DNA of 64,000 nucleotides from Stenopsyche tienmushanensis. Taxonomy: Eukaryota > Arthropoda > Insecta > Trichoptera > Stenopsychidae. Location: assembly GCA_008973525.1 (NCBI GenBank), contig WACJ01000529.1, positions 806,001 to 870,000 on the forward strand. Direction: 5' to 3'. Made by a program: the position numbers and the translations under genes. Positions 1 to 12,708 of the stretch are shown piece after piece. How positions within the stretch are numbered: position 1 is the first letter of the stretch; every line of letters begins with the position of its first letter. The notes under the pieces are model-generated. The model saw nothing but the letters and a program-made list of their open reading frames with translations, did no database searches and had not been told where the DNA came from.

Positions 1-901
1 CATACGATAAAAGAATTTATGCCAATGGGGACCACGAATTGTTAAAATAGAGATGTATTGAATAATTAAGAAGTATTTAGTACAATTGGGTGCGGAAAGA
101 CGAGATCAAACGAAATGTACTGGGGAGATTGCCATCTGTAAAAAGCACTCGAAAAAGCGATCGAAATGCATCTGAAGCGTTTGTTTGATGCATTTGCTGT
201 GTTTAGATACTATGTTATTTAATGCAATTATGATTGTTGAAGCACCATGATAATTTTAATGAGGTTGCTTTCAACCAAGCATTAAAATTAACACAAATTG
301 TTGGTTTTTTCGCCAGCTAATAAAATTACCGCAGTCACGACTCGTCGGAAGTCGTTAAATCGAGACGCATCCCACACACTTTAACAAATTAAATATGATC
401 GTCTTTTAATTGTTAAACAATCGGATTTATTTTCTGCCTCGTTATGATTCTGTGCAATTATGCATTCTTCCCATGGTTGATGATGCAGTTGCACCGGTAG
501 TTGACGTGTGAAACCGATCGTATCCGGTCCTTAAATTGGCTCGAATTTAATTTGTAATTCTAATTTTTTCATGTTGTGCAGGAAGTATGCGATAAAAATT
601 CACCTGTCTTGGGCTTTGTGTTGATTTATTCGCTTCATTAAAAAGAAGTAACACTATTGAAATGCTTAACGATGGAGAATATGCATATTAATGTAGGCTT
701 TATCATGATATAGCTAATTATTTAGATTATAATTTAAAATCAACAATAATGTTCAAGGAACTATTTTGAAACAGGACATTACTATTCTATGAAAAACTCA
801 TATATATACAAATACAAATAAATATGTAAACGTTCAACAAGAATTTTTTGCAAAACAAATATTTGTTTTATAATAACCTGAATTTTGGCAGATGTAAGAT
901 G
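1..901. other. AT-rich non-coding stretch
   Basis: No supported gene. The first ~560 bases are of balanced composition with TAAT-type homeodomain cores, as in non-coding regulatory DNA. From about 640 onward the sequence is very AT-rich with short A and T runs. I see no RNA gene or element end before the mariner relic starting at 902. Confidence 0.5.
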
Positions 902-1986
902 TACCCATAAAAAATTCCGTTTTTTAAATGAAAGATTTTAATGTTCGTATTTTAAAAAAAAATTACATATTATTACAAAATCTAATTTCCATCGTTAGAT
1001 ATAATCTCTCTCCATCTATCTGGTGACATTATAATGCCTCTGTCAAAAAACATCACGGGCTTTGAAGGAAAATATTCTTAAAGTTCATATTTGACCTCAT
1101 CGTTTGTTTTGTAATTTTTCCCATCCAAATAATGCTGATAAAAAGATAAAAATCTTACGGAGCGATGTCTGGAAAATAAGAAGGATGTTGAATTGTCTTC
1201 CGTCCAAGTGTTTTTATTTTTTCCTGCACTATTTTCGCCGTTGAGGGCGAGCATTATCATGCTGTAAGAACACCTGTCTTCGATCCACGAGAGAGGGTAG
1301 TTTTTTTCTTTTTCCGCTGCTAAAAAGTCTAATTGTTCAACATAAAATATTGCATTTATTATTAATCCAGGTTTAAGTGTTTCAAAATGAATGATACCCT
1401 TGAAGTCTCGCAAAATAGACAAAAATTTTGTTGTCAGGCCGGGGTTAGGGGTCAGTTTTAGTTCATGCGGAACTCATCTTCCTTGTCTCCATATATTTTT
1501 GATTATTTTCAGATTTCTTTGAATAGTCGATCATCAGTATCAAAGATTCGCCGATATTTTTTCAATAGTTGCTGTTGGATTATTTACAATTTCAGCAGTC
1601 TGTTTGGCGGTATCTACCTTACGCAGTCTTCCATTTCCAGGGCAAATTTTTAAATCAAAATTTCCACTTTGAAATTTTTGGAGTCGATTTTGACATTTGC
1701 AAACATTTGAAATATCGCCCAGTACATCGTAAATATTTTTAGTGGCGCCCGTTGTAGTCTGATTTTTGAGGAAATGAAAAAGCATTAAATTTCGAATAAA
1801 TTCTTCACTCGGTGAAAATCGATCTATTGTAAATTGGGTTGTTGAATTTTAATTTTAAAAATCACAATTTATACTTAATGAGAATAGCCACCAAAATGGC
1901 ATAAAACACGACTTGAAAGTGCAGCAGCCTAAGTGTAAGTAATCTCCAAAAACGGTCAAGCAATAAAACGAAAACCATTTTGGGTT
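902..1986 (-). mobile_element. Mariner-family DNA transposon relic A (internally deleted, frame-broken)
   Basis: A decayed Tc1/mariner-superfamily element whose transposase reads on the minus strand. An N-terminal block (about 1785-1540) resembles the mariner helix-turn-helix region, with the recognisable stretch QKFQSGNFDL. A C-terminal block (about 1422-1078) has DFKGIIHFE, which holds the second catalytic Asp of the D,D34D triad, and ends in HYLDGKNYKTNDEVK, typical of the mariner C-terminus. The blocks lie in different frames and are only ~110 bases apart, so the middle of a normal ~340-residue transposase, including the first catalytic Asp, is missing. The YSPDLAPSD-like region is frameshifted. 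The ends form imperfect inverted repeats (CCCATAAAAAATTCCG at 904; the complement of CGAAAACCATTTTGGG at 1969-1984). It cannot be autonomous. The copy at 11929-12708 belongs to the same family. Confidence 0.85.
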
Positions 1987-4900
1987 CTACTTATATATTT
2001 GCGTTTACATTTAAGAGCAATATATATTTATCGAAATTTTTGATAATTTGCTTCAATTTTGAAGGATGGGATAAAGTCTTACGTTTGCATACTATGGACT
2101 CTATTTTGGATTCAAAATGCCTATAATAATCTCAAACTTTTCCTAGAAAAATATTTTTTCAGGAGGTCATTTCTTACTGCTTTCCATAAATTCTAGGATA
2201 AAATTACTTGAATTCTAATATTAGGTAGGAAAGAATTGATAAGTGTTATTTTAATCATGTTACACACAGACAGCCCTGCACAACTTTTTTAAACGCCTAA
2301 GTATTTGCTTTTTCAGATCAAAGAAATTAGGGTGAATCTAGATAAATCGCGACGATTGATTGGAAATATTAACTCTTTCGTTCTTCCAAATTTGTTGGTA
2401 CGGTAAATAATATTTCCACATTCTAGGTTTAAAATCTAATGTTTAATTCACTATATTAAGACTCACTATTCGGGATACGATTATATACCTATTTGCCAAA
2501 ATCAAGCATTCATCTTTCTGACATGTATAGGATACCCAGTAGCTTTAAAAAGTAGTTTTCCATTATATTTAATAAAAAAGTTAATCATCGTTGATTTTTA
2601 ACATACAGTTTTGTAAATCACTCAAATATAATTTTATTTAACATACAGTCTCTTTAATATCCAATTGATTTATAAATCTTGAAGGCTGAATTCAAACATT
2701 ATGATGCAATAATCTTAACCTACGTTAATAATCTGTCAAATCTTAGAATTTTTTATTTACCCCTTATTCTTATTGAGTTTTAATTTTTTATACATTCTGT
2801 ATTTAATCTAATGATAAAAATAAATTTAAGATGTGATATTTCAGAGATAATTTTCTTCTCATAGATTTGACGTCTATCTTGGACCATAATCTGCTTTTAT
2901 AATTTTAGTATTTGTTATCATTCCAAGCAACATATATTATCTATTATCTATCAAGTCTCTATTTTTTTCTGCAATCACCATATCTTCTATTTAGCCCTAT
3001 ATTACGACATTGCAAAAGTCTGTTGTTTAGTAATTATGACTGCTATAGAGATTCATATCACAATCAATTATAGTAATTGATTAATATCATTTTATAAAGA
3101 CACATTAATCTATTTATATAGAAATTTTCACCACATTATCTCCTTAATAATACTTTCATGTTTATCTTTTTGGTCTTTGTATATCTTAAACGAATCGTCA
3201 ATTCCCGCATTTAATAGTATTTCCATAAAACTGTCAAGCTAATCAGCATGTATTTTCACATCAAAAAAGCCACTTTATAAATATTTGAATTTATATTTAG
3301 TGGGGGAAAAAGGGTCTAAATATATTATCTATAAAGATTAAATTTAAATAGAACATTTCATATGATAATGGCTTATCAACATCAGGGGTTGTTTTATCGG
3401 ATTTTAATCACTGTTTGGTAAAACAACATCGTCCTTTCTCAAAAATCTCGAAATTATTTGAAGAAGTGTATCATTTAAAAATATATCTATTTAATATAAT
3501 TTATAATGCAAATTTTATGAATTGTACGAGAGTTAAATCGGCCAAGCGTCTTTTTCAATAAGTCCGTTATCGGCAATCAGATCAAAATCTGTCCGAAGGC
3601 TCAATAGATAGACCCCGACCTTTGGCACCTGAAGGTCTAGGACCCACAGAACAAAGGTGAATCGGTCATTTGTAGAGCAGATCCTTTTTGACCAGTGGTC
3701 AGTTACGCTTGACCATTGCTGACCAGCAAGATACCGGTTGCTTCAACAGTCAATGCCATTATACTAACCGTATTGAATCGCCCGTGTTCGATATTAAATT
3801 ATATAGTGAACCGTGGGAAGGATGAAGTATAATGCTAGCACATAATCCGCGATACCACCGACTTATTTTATTACGATTTTGAGAGCATTGCCGATAAAAT
3901 ATTAAAAGGGTAATAGACGATTCTAGTATAACGAGTCTTTTATGACAGTAACTGTTTTATGGGGAGCGCTCAACTTCTTTCGCAGGGGTCAAAGGATGTG
4001 GGCCGATATTTAGCGAAGCAGAAGAGTTGTTCTGAATGGAATCAGACCGTGATTCTTTGATTCAAAACGGTGAGTTGGGTCATCGAATATACGATCCATA
4101 CGACCGGCAAAAATGTTGTTTTGGACTAAAAAGGCGAACTACTCGCCACTGTGACTCGGCTAAGGCTTTGTGCAATTTATGTCGTAGTTAAGTTTGAAAT
4201 ATTCACATGGTATTAAATTTCACTCCCGATATAGAATTTGTGATGAAATTCACCTGTCGATAGCTCCATAATATCTTATAAATATTTTTTACATTGAAAC
4301 ATAGCAATATGTCTTTAAATTAATACATCAATGGAATAAAGTTCTCTCAAAGCTCTCATTTATATTTTTTATCTCAAGAATTTTAAATAATATGTATTGA
4401 TTTAATAATATCATAATTATTTAAAAAAAAATTTTTTAATAATCTCAAGGTCATTTATTCTTAAATAATCAATCTAAACCATTTTTTTATGATAACGTAA
4501 ATAATTCGCATCGTTCTTATCGATAAACCATCCTCTATTAAATTGTATATTGGTCGAATTATTTTACTCATTGCATGCTATTATTATTTTACACTTAATT
4601 ATCTATACTATTTAATGCAAAAATTCGTCGGAATTTGCATAAAAATTGAATAGATTTTTAGACTATTTTCTATATTTATCTTAGTTTAGATATGTTTATT
4701 TTTTTCAGATATTTGAATAATCTTAAAATTTTTCATAAACGTCTATGGATTCAATAAGTCTCAAAAATCAAACAGAATTTCTTTCATCATACAGTATTTT
4801 TTCTTTGAGGATTAAAATATTTTTGAAAGAACTTTTAGTGAATGGGAACGGGGATCCACCCCCGGAAATCGATTGTATTTTTTAAAGTTAACAAACACTA

Positions 4901-6764
4901 TTATAAATGCAATATATTAAATACTATTGTAATATATATTTTAAAATAATATACAAAGAAAATCCCAAAAGTACCTAAAGTATAGTTTTAAAATAAAATA
5001 CAATGACAGAAAGTGTTTAGAAGCTACGTTGCTTCCGTGATCGTACAGATCATAGAAAATACTGTAAAAAGCCCTAAAATAGGATGCAAGGGCCATAATG
5101 TTCAATCGGTCCGCTTTTCGGACCGTTGATGTAACGAATAAGCGCCGGATCGAATGTCATGCCTGAACGTCCAGTTGCGCCCACTGCTTTGCCACGGCCT
5201 TGTTACGGCCCTGAATATTTTAACCTAATAAGTAATAAATAAACCTACACTTAAATGAATAATTGGAGTTATGTTTTTGAATTAAGATCCTTCGGTTGAA
5301 AAAAAATTGCGTGAGAGCTTTGCAAGATTTTAGCTCTGTACAATAAAATTTGTATAGAGCTTTCAGTCAAAATCATTCATTAAAAAATAGCAGAATTCAT
5401 GCAAAAAATAAAGCATATATATTTGCAGATACGACTGAAGAAAATTAAATGAAAATTAGAATATATATTCATTAAAAAACGGTGATAATCTTAAAGTATA
5501 TTAATATAAAATGTTATGCAAATTTAGTGGAAATATCATATGGGATGAAGCTATGAGCATTAAATATTCTACATTTAAATGACGATTCTTTCACTGAAAG
5601 AAGCACACAATTTAAAAAAAATTATGAATGCTTAGCTATATTTAATATATTTTATAAAGATCCTTCAGCCAAAAGTAAACCATTGAAAGCAATTTTACGT
5701 GGAACGTGCCAAATGCAGTTATATATTGATGCATGATTGCCATTAGAGGATTTCAACTGTAAATTTAATTGGTAGAATAATCGATTGTATGGACGTATGA
5801 GGTAATCCATATTATTAATATTGTTAATAAACATACTTTATTAATGCGTTTGATTAAATATTTAATTAAAATTATCGAGCGCATTGCAATACGCGGTGAT
5901 TGATCGAGATATTTTAATTGTTTTCGTGAGTTTTTCCATAGGAAACCTGCATATAAAATGCACTGGATATTATTGCATAGGCGTTAATGACCATATGTTG
6001 CGCACTAGATTATCCAAGTGTGCACTTTTGAACCGTGTTACGTGATCATCATTACGCTAGGAAAAAAGAGCAATTTATTTATTTACGAGCGCTTCGTCCT
6101 TGCGGGGCCTTATTATAATTTATCCAAATAATTCGTTTCATCATCCAAAACGATAAATCAATGCTCTTATTAAACAATGTCCGGAGGTTTTTCATTCGAG
6201 TGTATTATATTAGAAAATATGACGACGCATACATCTCGCCTTGTTAGCGCTAATGAAAATCCTATTACTCAGATACGAGCCGTGAAATCGGTAATGGATA
6301 ATAATTCAAAACGTATACAATAATGGTACAACAATGGACGATCGTAAGGGAATTTAATTTTTATTAAAAAGAAAAAAGGAGCGTGAACACACGTACGTGT
6401 GTCTAACAAGCCTAAAAATGCACGCGCCTCTTGTTTGATTGATGAACGCCCGAATCATATTATGATTTATGCTTCCAAAAATCAAATTGTTGGACGGTAA
6501 TATTAACGGACGCTTTTTCTAACAATGAATCCATATAGGTTTTTTAAGGCTGTATTATTATGTGTATTATTTTTTTAATCAATATCAGGGTTTCTTAATT
6601 GCGTACGCCAGCTTCATTGTGATCATCACGAGCCGGATGCAATGCGAATATTCTGAGACAATGGGATCACATTTCAAACCTCAATATACAATCTTGAAGC
6701 TGGTCGAGAAAAAATGCATCCCTATCATATTTAATAGCATACATTGGTTTGATTATATATATTA
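1987..6764. other. Gene-free stretch with one balanced-composition block
   Basis: No supported gene across 4.8 kb. Most is AT-rich. Between about 3530 and 4190 the composition is more balanced and simple repeats are absent; this block holds clustered GGTCA/TGACC half-sites (3664-3724) and a degenerate DR1-like site at 3986-3998. A shorter balanced block lies near 5030-5220. Small open frames here start without context and resemble no family I know. Conserved regulatory DNA is one possible reading, not shown. Confidence 0.4.
3664..3724. promoter_or_regulatory. Cluster of five nuclear-receptor half-sites
   Basis: GGTCA or its complement TGACC occurs at 3664-3668, 3689-3693, 3697-3701, 3710-3714 and 3720-3724. 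The second and third form an inverted pair inside TTGACCAGTGGTCAG. By chance about 0.1 such 5-mers would be expected in 61 bases if all bases were equally frequent, and fewer here because the DNA is AT-rich. GGTCA is the core half-site of COUP-TF, HNF4, RXR and relatives. The site lies about 39 kb upstream of the svp exon. Function is inferred. Confidence 0.35.
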
Positions 6765-7696
6765 GGTTGGGGAATAAGTTCGTAGCGTTGCTGTTTACTA
6801 CCTCTTCCCACCTCTAGATCAATTTATCGATGTCAGTTCCGCCAAAAATCGCCCGATCTGGTATCAAAGAATTTGCTAAGCCTGATTTTTAATGTTGTCT
6901 TCGTTGTTGAAGGTAACGCATCTCATATGATTCGACAGGGAGCGGAAAATATGATAATCCGTCGGTGCAAAGTCCGGAGAATACGGCAGATACTAAAGGA
7001 CCTCCCATTCAAGCTATTGGAGTGGCTTCGACGACTTGTGAAACATAGGGCCTGGCGTTGTCGTGAAATAGTATGGTTTGGCCTTGTCAATGGGATCTTT
7101 TCAGTTGAATAGCTGCGCTAGGTAGAGTTCCTTATTGACTGTGACATTCCTTTCGAGCATTTCCCAATGCACCATGCCCTCCCAGTCCATCATTGAATGA
7201 AGATGATCGAGAATTTGTTTTATGATTGCAATTCATTTTTTCGACCAGTTCACGACTTGTTTGGCGACCGTCCTCCTTCAAAAGTGCTTTGACGCTTTTC
7301 GTCAAATTCAGAAGGTCTTCTGCTACAGGTCGTATCGTCAACATCAAAATCGCCATTTTTGAACTTTGTAAACCATTTTCGTTCTGTAGACTCATCTATG
7401 ACATCTTTTCCGTATACGTTGCAAATATCCCGGGCTGCTTCGGCAGCTTTTTGACCTCGATGAAAAGCGAAGAAGCGTTGGTGTTGAAAATGTTGCTATT
7501 TATCTCCTGGATGTTCCATATTTAAGACTCAAAGGTAATAAAAAAATAAATTATTCAAAAAGATGATTAACACAGATTTGTAGAACAGAAAGAGCTTTCT
7601 GTCGAAAGAGAAATTCTGTCGAATATATTTTTTCAAAAAGCAAAAAAAAGTTGTAAACCAAGAGAATATTAAAACGCTACGAATTTATTCCCCAAT
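6765..7696 (-). mobile_element. Mariner transposon relic B with both terminal inverted repeats
   Basis: The left end GGTTGGGGAATAAGTTCG (6765) follows a TA dinucleotide and matches the complement of the right end, CGAATTTATTCCCCAATC (7680-7697), as imperfect inverted repeats; TA is the mariner target. The transposase reads on the minus strand. Around 7395-7132 the helix-turn-helix segment includes KALLKEDGRQTSRELVEKM, strongly mariner-like. Nearer the left end the minus strand shows HDNARP and, in another frame, YSPDFAPTDYHIFRSL, which carries the third catalytic Asp. Frameshifts and a stop just before that last motif break the frame, and at ~930 bp the element is shorter than an intact mariner of ~1.3 kb, so part of the catalytic core is lost. 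The WEVL/PYSPDFAPTD style suggests the irritans group, which is inference. Confidence 0.9.
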
Positions 7697-8084
7697 CACA
7701 ACAACAACAGAAAAATTAGACTAGTATGACTAATAAGACTTCTGGAGGATAACCAAGTATTCATTCGTTATTTTGCGGAAAATGATATTTATTTTCATGA
7801 ATTGTATTTATTGAATTTAAAGAAATTAAATCCAAGAAATATGTAATGTTTGGGTAAACTTTGTGATTCATATTTAGAATTTGGTCATGGATGATTGATT
7901 GATTGGTTTTGATTCAGGCTTATCCTAAATTCCTGGATTTAAGAAAGAAAATACTGAGGCAATCCATAATTGTACAGCCTAAATAAATAAATAAAAAATA
8001 AATAAATCCTTTAAATTCTTGCATTTACAACAATTATAAAAATAGTGATAAATTTGCAATTTAATTATAAGTCATCTGGACATC
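7697..8084. other. AT-rich stretch, no gene
   Basis: Short simple AT repeats, including a TAAA-type run near 7980-8005. No gene, RNA or element end seen. Confidence 0.5.
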
Positions 8085-8180
8085 TTAACGATAATGATAA
8101 ACCAACACATGAAATATCCTTTCGCTAGAAAAGTCATTGATGGAGATCGTTTACATAAGATAGAGGATAGGGCATCTTAA
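8085..8180. repeat. Dispersed repeat, copy 1 (partner near 46205-46300)
   Basis: About 80 bases from CCAACACATGAAATATCCTT (8102) to the end of this interval align by eye with CACCACATGAAGTATCCTTT (46220) and its continuation. Both share the order CACATGAA(A/G)TATCCTTTC, a GATCG(T/C)(T/C)TACAT core and a terminal ATAATGGAT- or ATAGAGGAT-type block. The family is unclassified; it may be the flank of a larger element. Confidence 0.5.
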
Positions 8181-8476
8181 CACATTCCCGTCGGGTCACG
8201 CATATGCGTGTCTTTCAGGTATTGTCGATAGACGCAGAAGACGTACCTGTGCCACTTTAGTCGTGCGATTCATTGGCTTTTAAAAAGGGTTTAATGCGAT
8301 TAATATTCCTTGTAATATCAGGTCAGTCCAAAAGTTCGTGCACATTTTTGGGAATTTTTTAAATGTGACTGACCTGTTGGATGCCTCCATTCCATAGTCC
8401 ATATGATAATTTTATTAAAACATTTAAATTTGATTTTTATTCACAGACGCATAGGTGCGTAATTCACTGGGGATGC
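8177..8476. mobile_element. Possible piggyBac-like miniature element (degenerate)
   Basis: A TTAA at 8177-8180 is followed by CACATTCCCGTCGGGTCACG and then CATATGCGTG. Read in reverse complement, the segment ending at 8476 gives ATCCCCAGTGAATTACGCAC then CTATGCGTC, an imperfect inverted match (CATTCCC/CATCCCC, CACGCA/TACGCA, TATGCGT). TTAA-flanked inverted ends are the piggyBac pattern. No TTAA is preserved on the right and there is no transposase, so this is tentative. A mariner end fragment (8319-8376) is nested inside. Confidence 0.35.
8319..8376. mobile_element. 58-bp mini-copy of a mariner end family
   Basis: CAGGTCAGT at 8319-8327 and its exact complement ACTGACCTG at 8368-8376 bound a 58-bp unit. 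After the left end come CCAAAAGTTCGTGCACATTT and TTGGGA, matching the element ends at 14406 and (inverted) 25546. It is almost entirely terminal repeat, so it is an extreme internal deletion or a rearranged end. No coding capacity. Confidence 0.65.
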
Positions 8477-11400
8477 ATATGAACTATATAAAACTTTTTT
8501 AAATTTATAGTTTATAAACTACTGCGATGTCCTAAACATTTTCAGCTTTTTTTTTAGAAACTACCTACTAGTTAAAAAGTTTAGGACTTTTTTTTCCTAA
8601 TGATGTAATTTTCGCAAATACCTCACACGTCAGGCAAAAGACAAGAAGAAGATATTTTTTCTGTTAAAATTTGATGCAAAAATGTACTATTTTTTGACTT
8701 TCGAGGTAAATTTTACTTAAAAAATACATCATTATTTCACAATATTTGATTTCATTTTACCCTTAACATAAAAAGTATGATATGTTTTTTACTCCACCGA
8801 ATTCGGTCATACAGTACTCAAACAACCGTGCCTATAAATAATTGATTAATTTATGGTGATTTGATAGCGTGAATGAATGACCCATGGACAAAGATCATCG
8901 TCGATAAAAACTCTAGAGATTTACAGCCAACGAAGAAATTCATGCTGATTAGATTTCTGTGTGAGATGATGATTATATTTGGGTAAATCATTTTGATATA
9001 TTTTCTGGGTGGACAAATTGAACAATGAAGAAATCATCAGAAGCTTGAAACAATACGATGATGTACGCATTCACTTCAGAATGTTATTATAAATAAATCA
9101 ACGAGGAGGAATAATTAGTACAAACAAAAGTTAAATACGTTTTTTGTATACCCTTAAAATGACTGAAAAATAATTTTTAGTAGGGTTCTCACCCTTATTG
9201 TGCTTCATTTAAATCTATTTAATTGAAGTATATGTTTTGGTAGTAATCAACTTTTAAAGAATTGTAAAATTACGGTAGCTACATTTTTTATTTGATTAAG
9301 ATGCGATATATTATAGTACTTCTTCTTATCACTGGCATTTTAGAAATAATTTTGTAGTCTTCATGGATTTAATATTATGGAAATGGACTATTCTTCGACT
9401 TTATCAAACTCGAGTGTTGAAGCATTGACGTTGGCGCTTCGAAAAAAATTGTTGTATTCAAATGAAGAAAGACATAACCGCTATCTTTCAAAGGGGAATA
9501 ATCTTTGTCAGACCATATATCAAGGCGATAGGAATAATATTTTATCGCAAACGTCGAATAAATAAGCCATTTGTCTATCCCAGAAGCACACCCTGTGTAC
9601 TGGTCCCGGGTATCCACTTCAGGAGGCCTTAAATCAACTCAACTCCGCAATCACAGAGTTATGTAAAAACTCGGTACACGGGCTAAAAAAATGGACCATT
9701 CGGCCCTGATGCCATAGAAATGCTCCCAGATGATATACATTTCTTATCTATAATAGATATATGATATTCTTCATATATTCCCATGCGTTGTTTATGATAA
9801 CATGTTATCAAAAATGATTTATGAATTATTATAAGATTTTGTTTTAGGAAAGCGTATTTAGTTTATTAAGGGTTGTTACGTCATCGCGTTCTGATTCTAT
9901 TGACATTCGGAATGTATTCATAAAAAGCGGTATTGCTTTAGCCCTAGTCCTTTTCACCCTCACTCGATGTCTTTCATATTTTTATCTTTCACGTTGAGAG
10001 CCCTCAGCAGCAACTACCCCCGAAGGACGACGTTGATTATTTTATCATTTTTTTATCTTAAGTTGGCAATAAATCACCACCACCGCTTTGTTTCATTCCG
10101 AAGACGTTTTTTTACGTAGCGGGAGATTTTCCCGTGATTTATACCCTGGGACCGACGAGATTAATACATCATAATATTAGAATCTAGAAAAAATATTTAC
10201 TATCGGAGAATAGATGGACTCATGGCATTTATAAAAATGCTGAAGTTCTATTTTTTTTATTGAAAAATTTCTGCCAAAAACCACATGACTGTAAAAATTA
10301 TGAATCAGAACGACAGTTTTAGTTCGATTTCATTCTTAAAATGTGAGTAAAATATTTTAAAAAAAAATGATTTACGAGTGATATCACGGTTATAACAAGC
10401 AACTGGGTAAGGAATATTTAAAAACCCAGTGCCAGTATAATATAATATATAACAAATGTTCTATCAACAAGATTGATTGCAAAAAAAAAATAATATGAAG
10501 ATAATGCTTGTATCAAGTGTCTGTTGATAAGATTTCTCGATGTATGTGTCATTTTGTAAATGTTTCTAAATGCTCGAAGATTTATGACAAAATATTATAT
10601 TGCAATGAATAGTAAATATTGTAGAATCATTGCATATATTTCATATGGTTTACGATCAATTATAAAGTTAATTGTAATGATGGCAGTCCGGTGCATTGCT
10701 GCATATAAGGATTGCGGTGAAAGCTATTTAATATGCAATTGTTGTACATCGAGGATTCGAGCTCGTAACAATGCAATCCTCAATTGAGGACTACACAAAT
10801 ATTTTTACGGCAACGAATAATTCTTTTGTTCCTTCATTAGGATAATTCATCCAGAGGATGCCATATTATAGTCATTATAGGCAATTTGTGCATCTCAATT
10901 GACAGGAATACTGCCCACCCACATCTCCCTCAATTGCGAAAGTGCATCGTCAAATATTTCAACCGATTCATTAATGCACTTTTTGTGCCATATTTTTTTA
11001 TCGTGCATTTTATGGACGATTGCCTCTAATCTTCTCAATTAGAATATTTCTTCTCAAATCGAACTACTGGCGTGTCTGTACCGCTACATATTTAAGTGCA
11101 CTCATGAGACACATGTAATAAATCAACGTCAGATCTCTCAAACGAAGTGTGCTCAATGGGTAATAATAAAATGTGTTGAAAAAATCATATTATGCACTTA
11201 TGGCTTTCAAAAGATACTTAATAACAACATATTACAGATCTAATTTTGATGTCCATCATAAGTTCTGCTGATAGAGTCCAAGTTGGTACATAAAGCCACA
11301 AATTATTCAACATAACATTTTTCTTATAAATACATTAAGTATTAATGATATACTATTTGAATCAATGGGTACATAAAGCGAATTATTCATGAAAGTGGTG

Positions 11401-11928
11401 TCGTAATTCAATTAACCAGTGAAACCACCCAGCAAGTAGAACATAGGTTAATGTGTCGTGATTTAGCTGAGTAATTTGGTTTTTCCAGGCTGCATTAAAA
11501 TATTTTTATTAACATCGAATGGTAGATCAAATATAGATAAGGTCAGGATTTAACCCACAGCTAACCGTACTTATTTCCACAGTCACGACTACATATTTGG
11601 TACGATGTGCTTACACATTTATATCATTGAATAATAGCTAATGTAATTGGTTAACAAGTATTTAATTTGTCTGCGACAATGATTTTTTGAGAATGGTCAA
11701 GTCTCAAGTCTTATATAAATATAATAAGCTTTTAAGTTAATACGTTATAAAGCATAAAATGATTTATAAAGCTGAAAGCTGTTATCATCCTGAAAATTTA
11801 TATTTAGACAGCTCATTTATTTTAAAATTAAAAAGATGAAAATAGTTATATCAATCATGGTAATGTTGAGGATGCAGCATTGTGAAAATATAAGCTTAAA
11901 ATTTTCTCCATAAATATGATATAAGATA
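8477..11928. other. Gene-free stretch
   Basis: No supported gene. AT-rich sequence alternates with blocks of balanced composition (about 9890-10170 and 10850-11160). A 62-codon ATG-started frame at 9377-9565 resembles no family I know. The balanced blocks may be regulatory but carry no motif I can name with confidence. Confidence 0.4.
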
Positions 11929-12708
11929 TACCCATAAAGATTTTCGTTTTTTAAATGAAAGATTTGGATGCTCATATTTTTTTAAATTTTTAACATATTA
12001 TTACAAAATGTAATTTCCATCGTTAGATATAACTTCTCTCCACCTATCTGGTGACATTATAATGCCTCATGTTATAAAATATTACGGACTTTGAACGAAA
12101 ATATTCTAAAAGTCCATTTTTGACCTCATCGTTTGTTTTGTATTTTTTTCCATTCAATTAATGCTGGATACATCTAAAAATATGGAAATACGACGAAGCG
12201 ATGTCTGGAGAATAAGAAGGATGTTGAATTGTCTTCCATCTAAGGCTGTTTATTTTTTACCGCGATATTTTCGCGGTATAAGGGCGAGCATTATCATCCT
12301 GTAAAAACACATTAAAAATACGGTAGTTTTATTGTATTTCCGTCATTAAATAGTCTAATTGTTCACACTAAAGTATTGCATTTATGATTTGTCCAGGTTT
12401 TTTCCAAGTGTTTCAAAATGGATGATACCCTTCCAGTCCCACTTAAGAGACAAAATATATTTTTTTGCTGTCAGGCCGGGGTTAGGGTTTAGTTTGGCTA
12501 CCTGACCCTTCGATATCCATTGATTTTTGCGTTCATAATTAGAGTAATTAATCCATTTCTTATCTTCAGTTATTATGTTAAATTTGAATTTAAAAATTCA
12601 CAATTTATTATTGATGAGTATAATCACCAAAATAGCATAAAACACGACTTGAAAGTTCAACTAATCCCCAAAAAACGGTCAAGCAATAAAACGAAAATCA
12701 TTTTGGGT
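11929..12708 (-). mobile_element. Mariner relic A2, internally deleted sister of relic A
   Basis: Aligns over most of its length with relic A at 902-1986: both share AATTTCCATCGTTAGATATA, CTATCTGGTGACATTATAAT, GCGATGTCTGGA(A/G)AATAAG and, near the right end, GGTCAAGCAATAAAACGAAA. The left end TACCCATAAAGATTTTCGTT (11929) and the complement of ACGAAAATCATTTTGGGT at the right form good inverted repeats. It is ~300 bp shorter than relic A because the segment encoding the N-terminal helix-turn-helix is missing. The C-terminal transposase part, on the minus strand, is full of stops. Non-autonomous. Confidence 0.85.
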
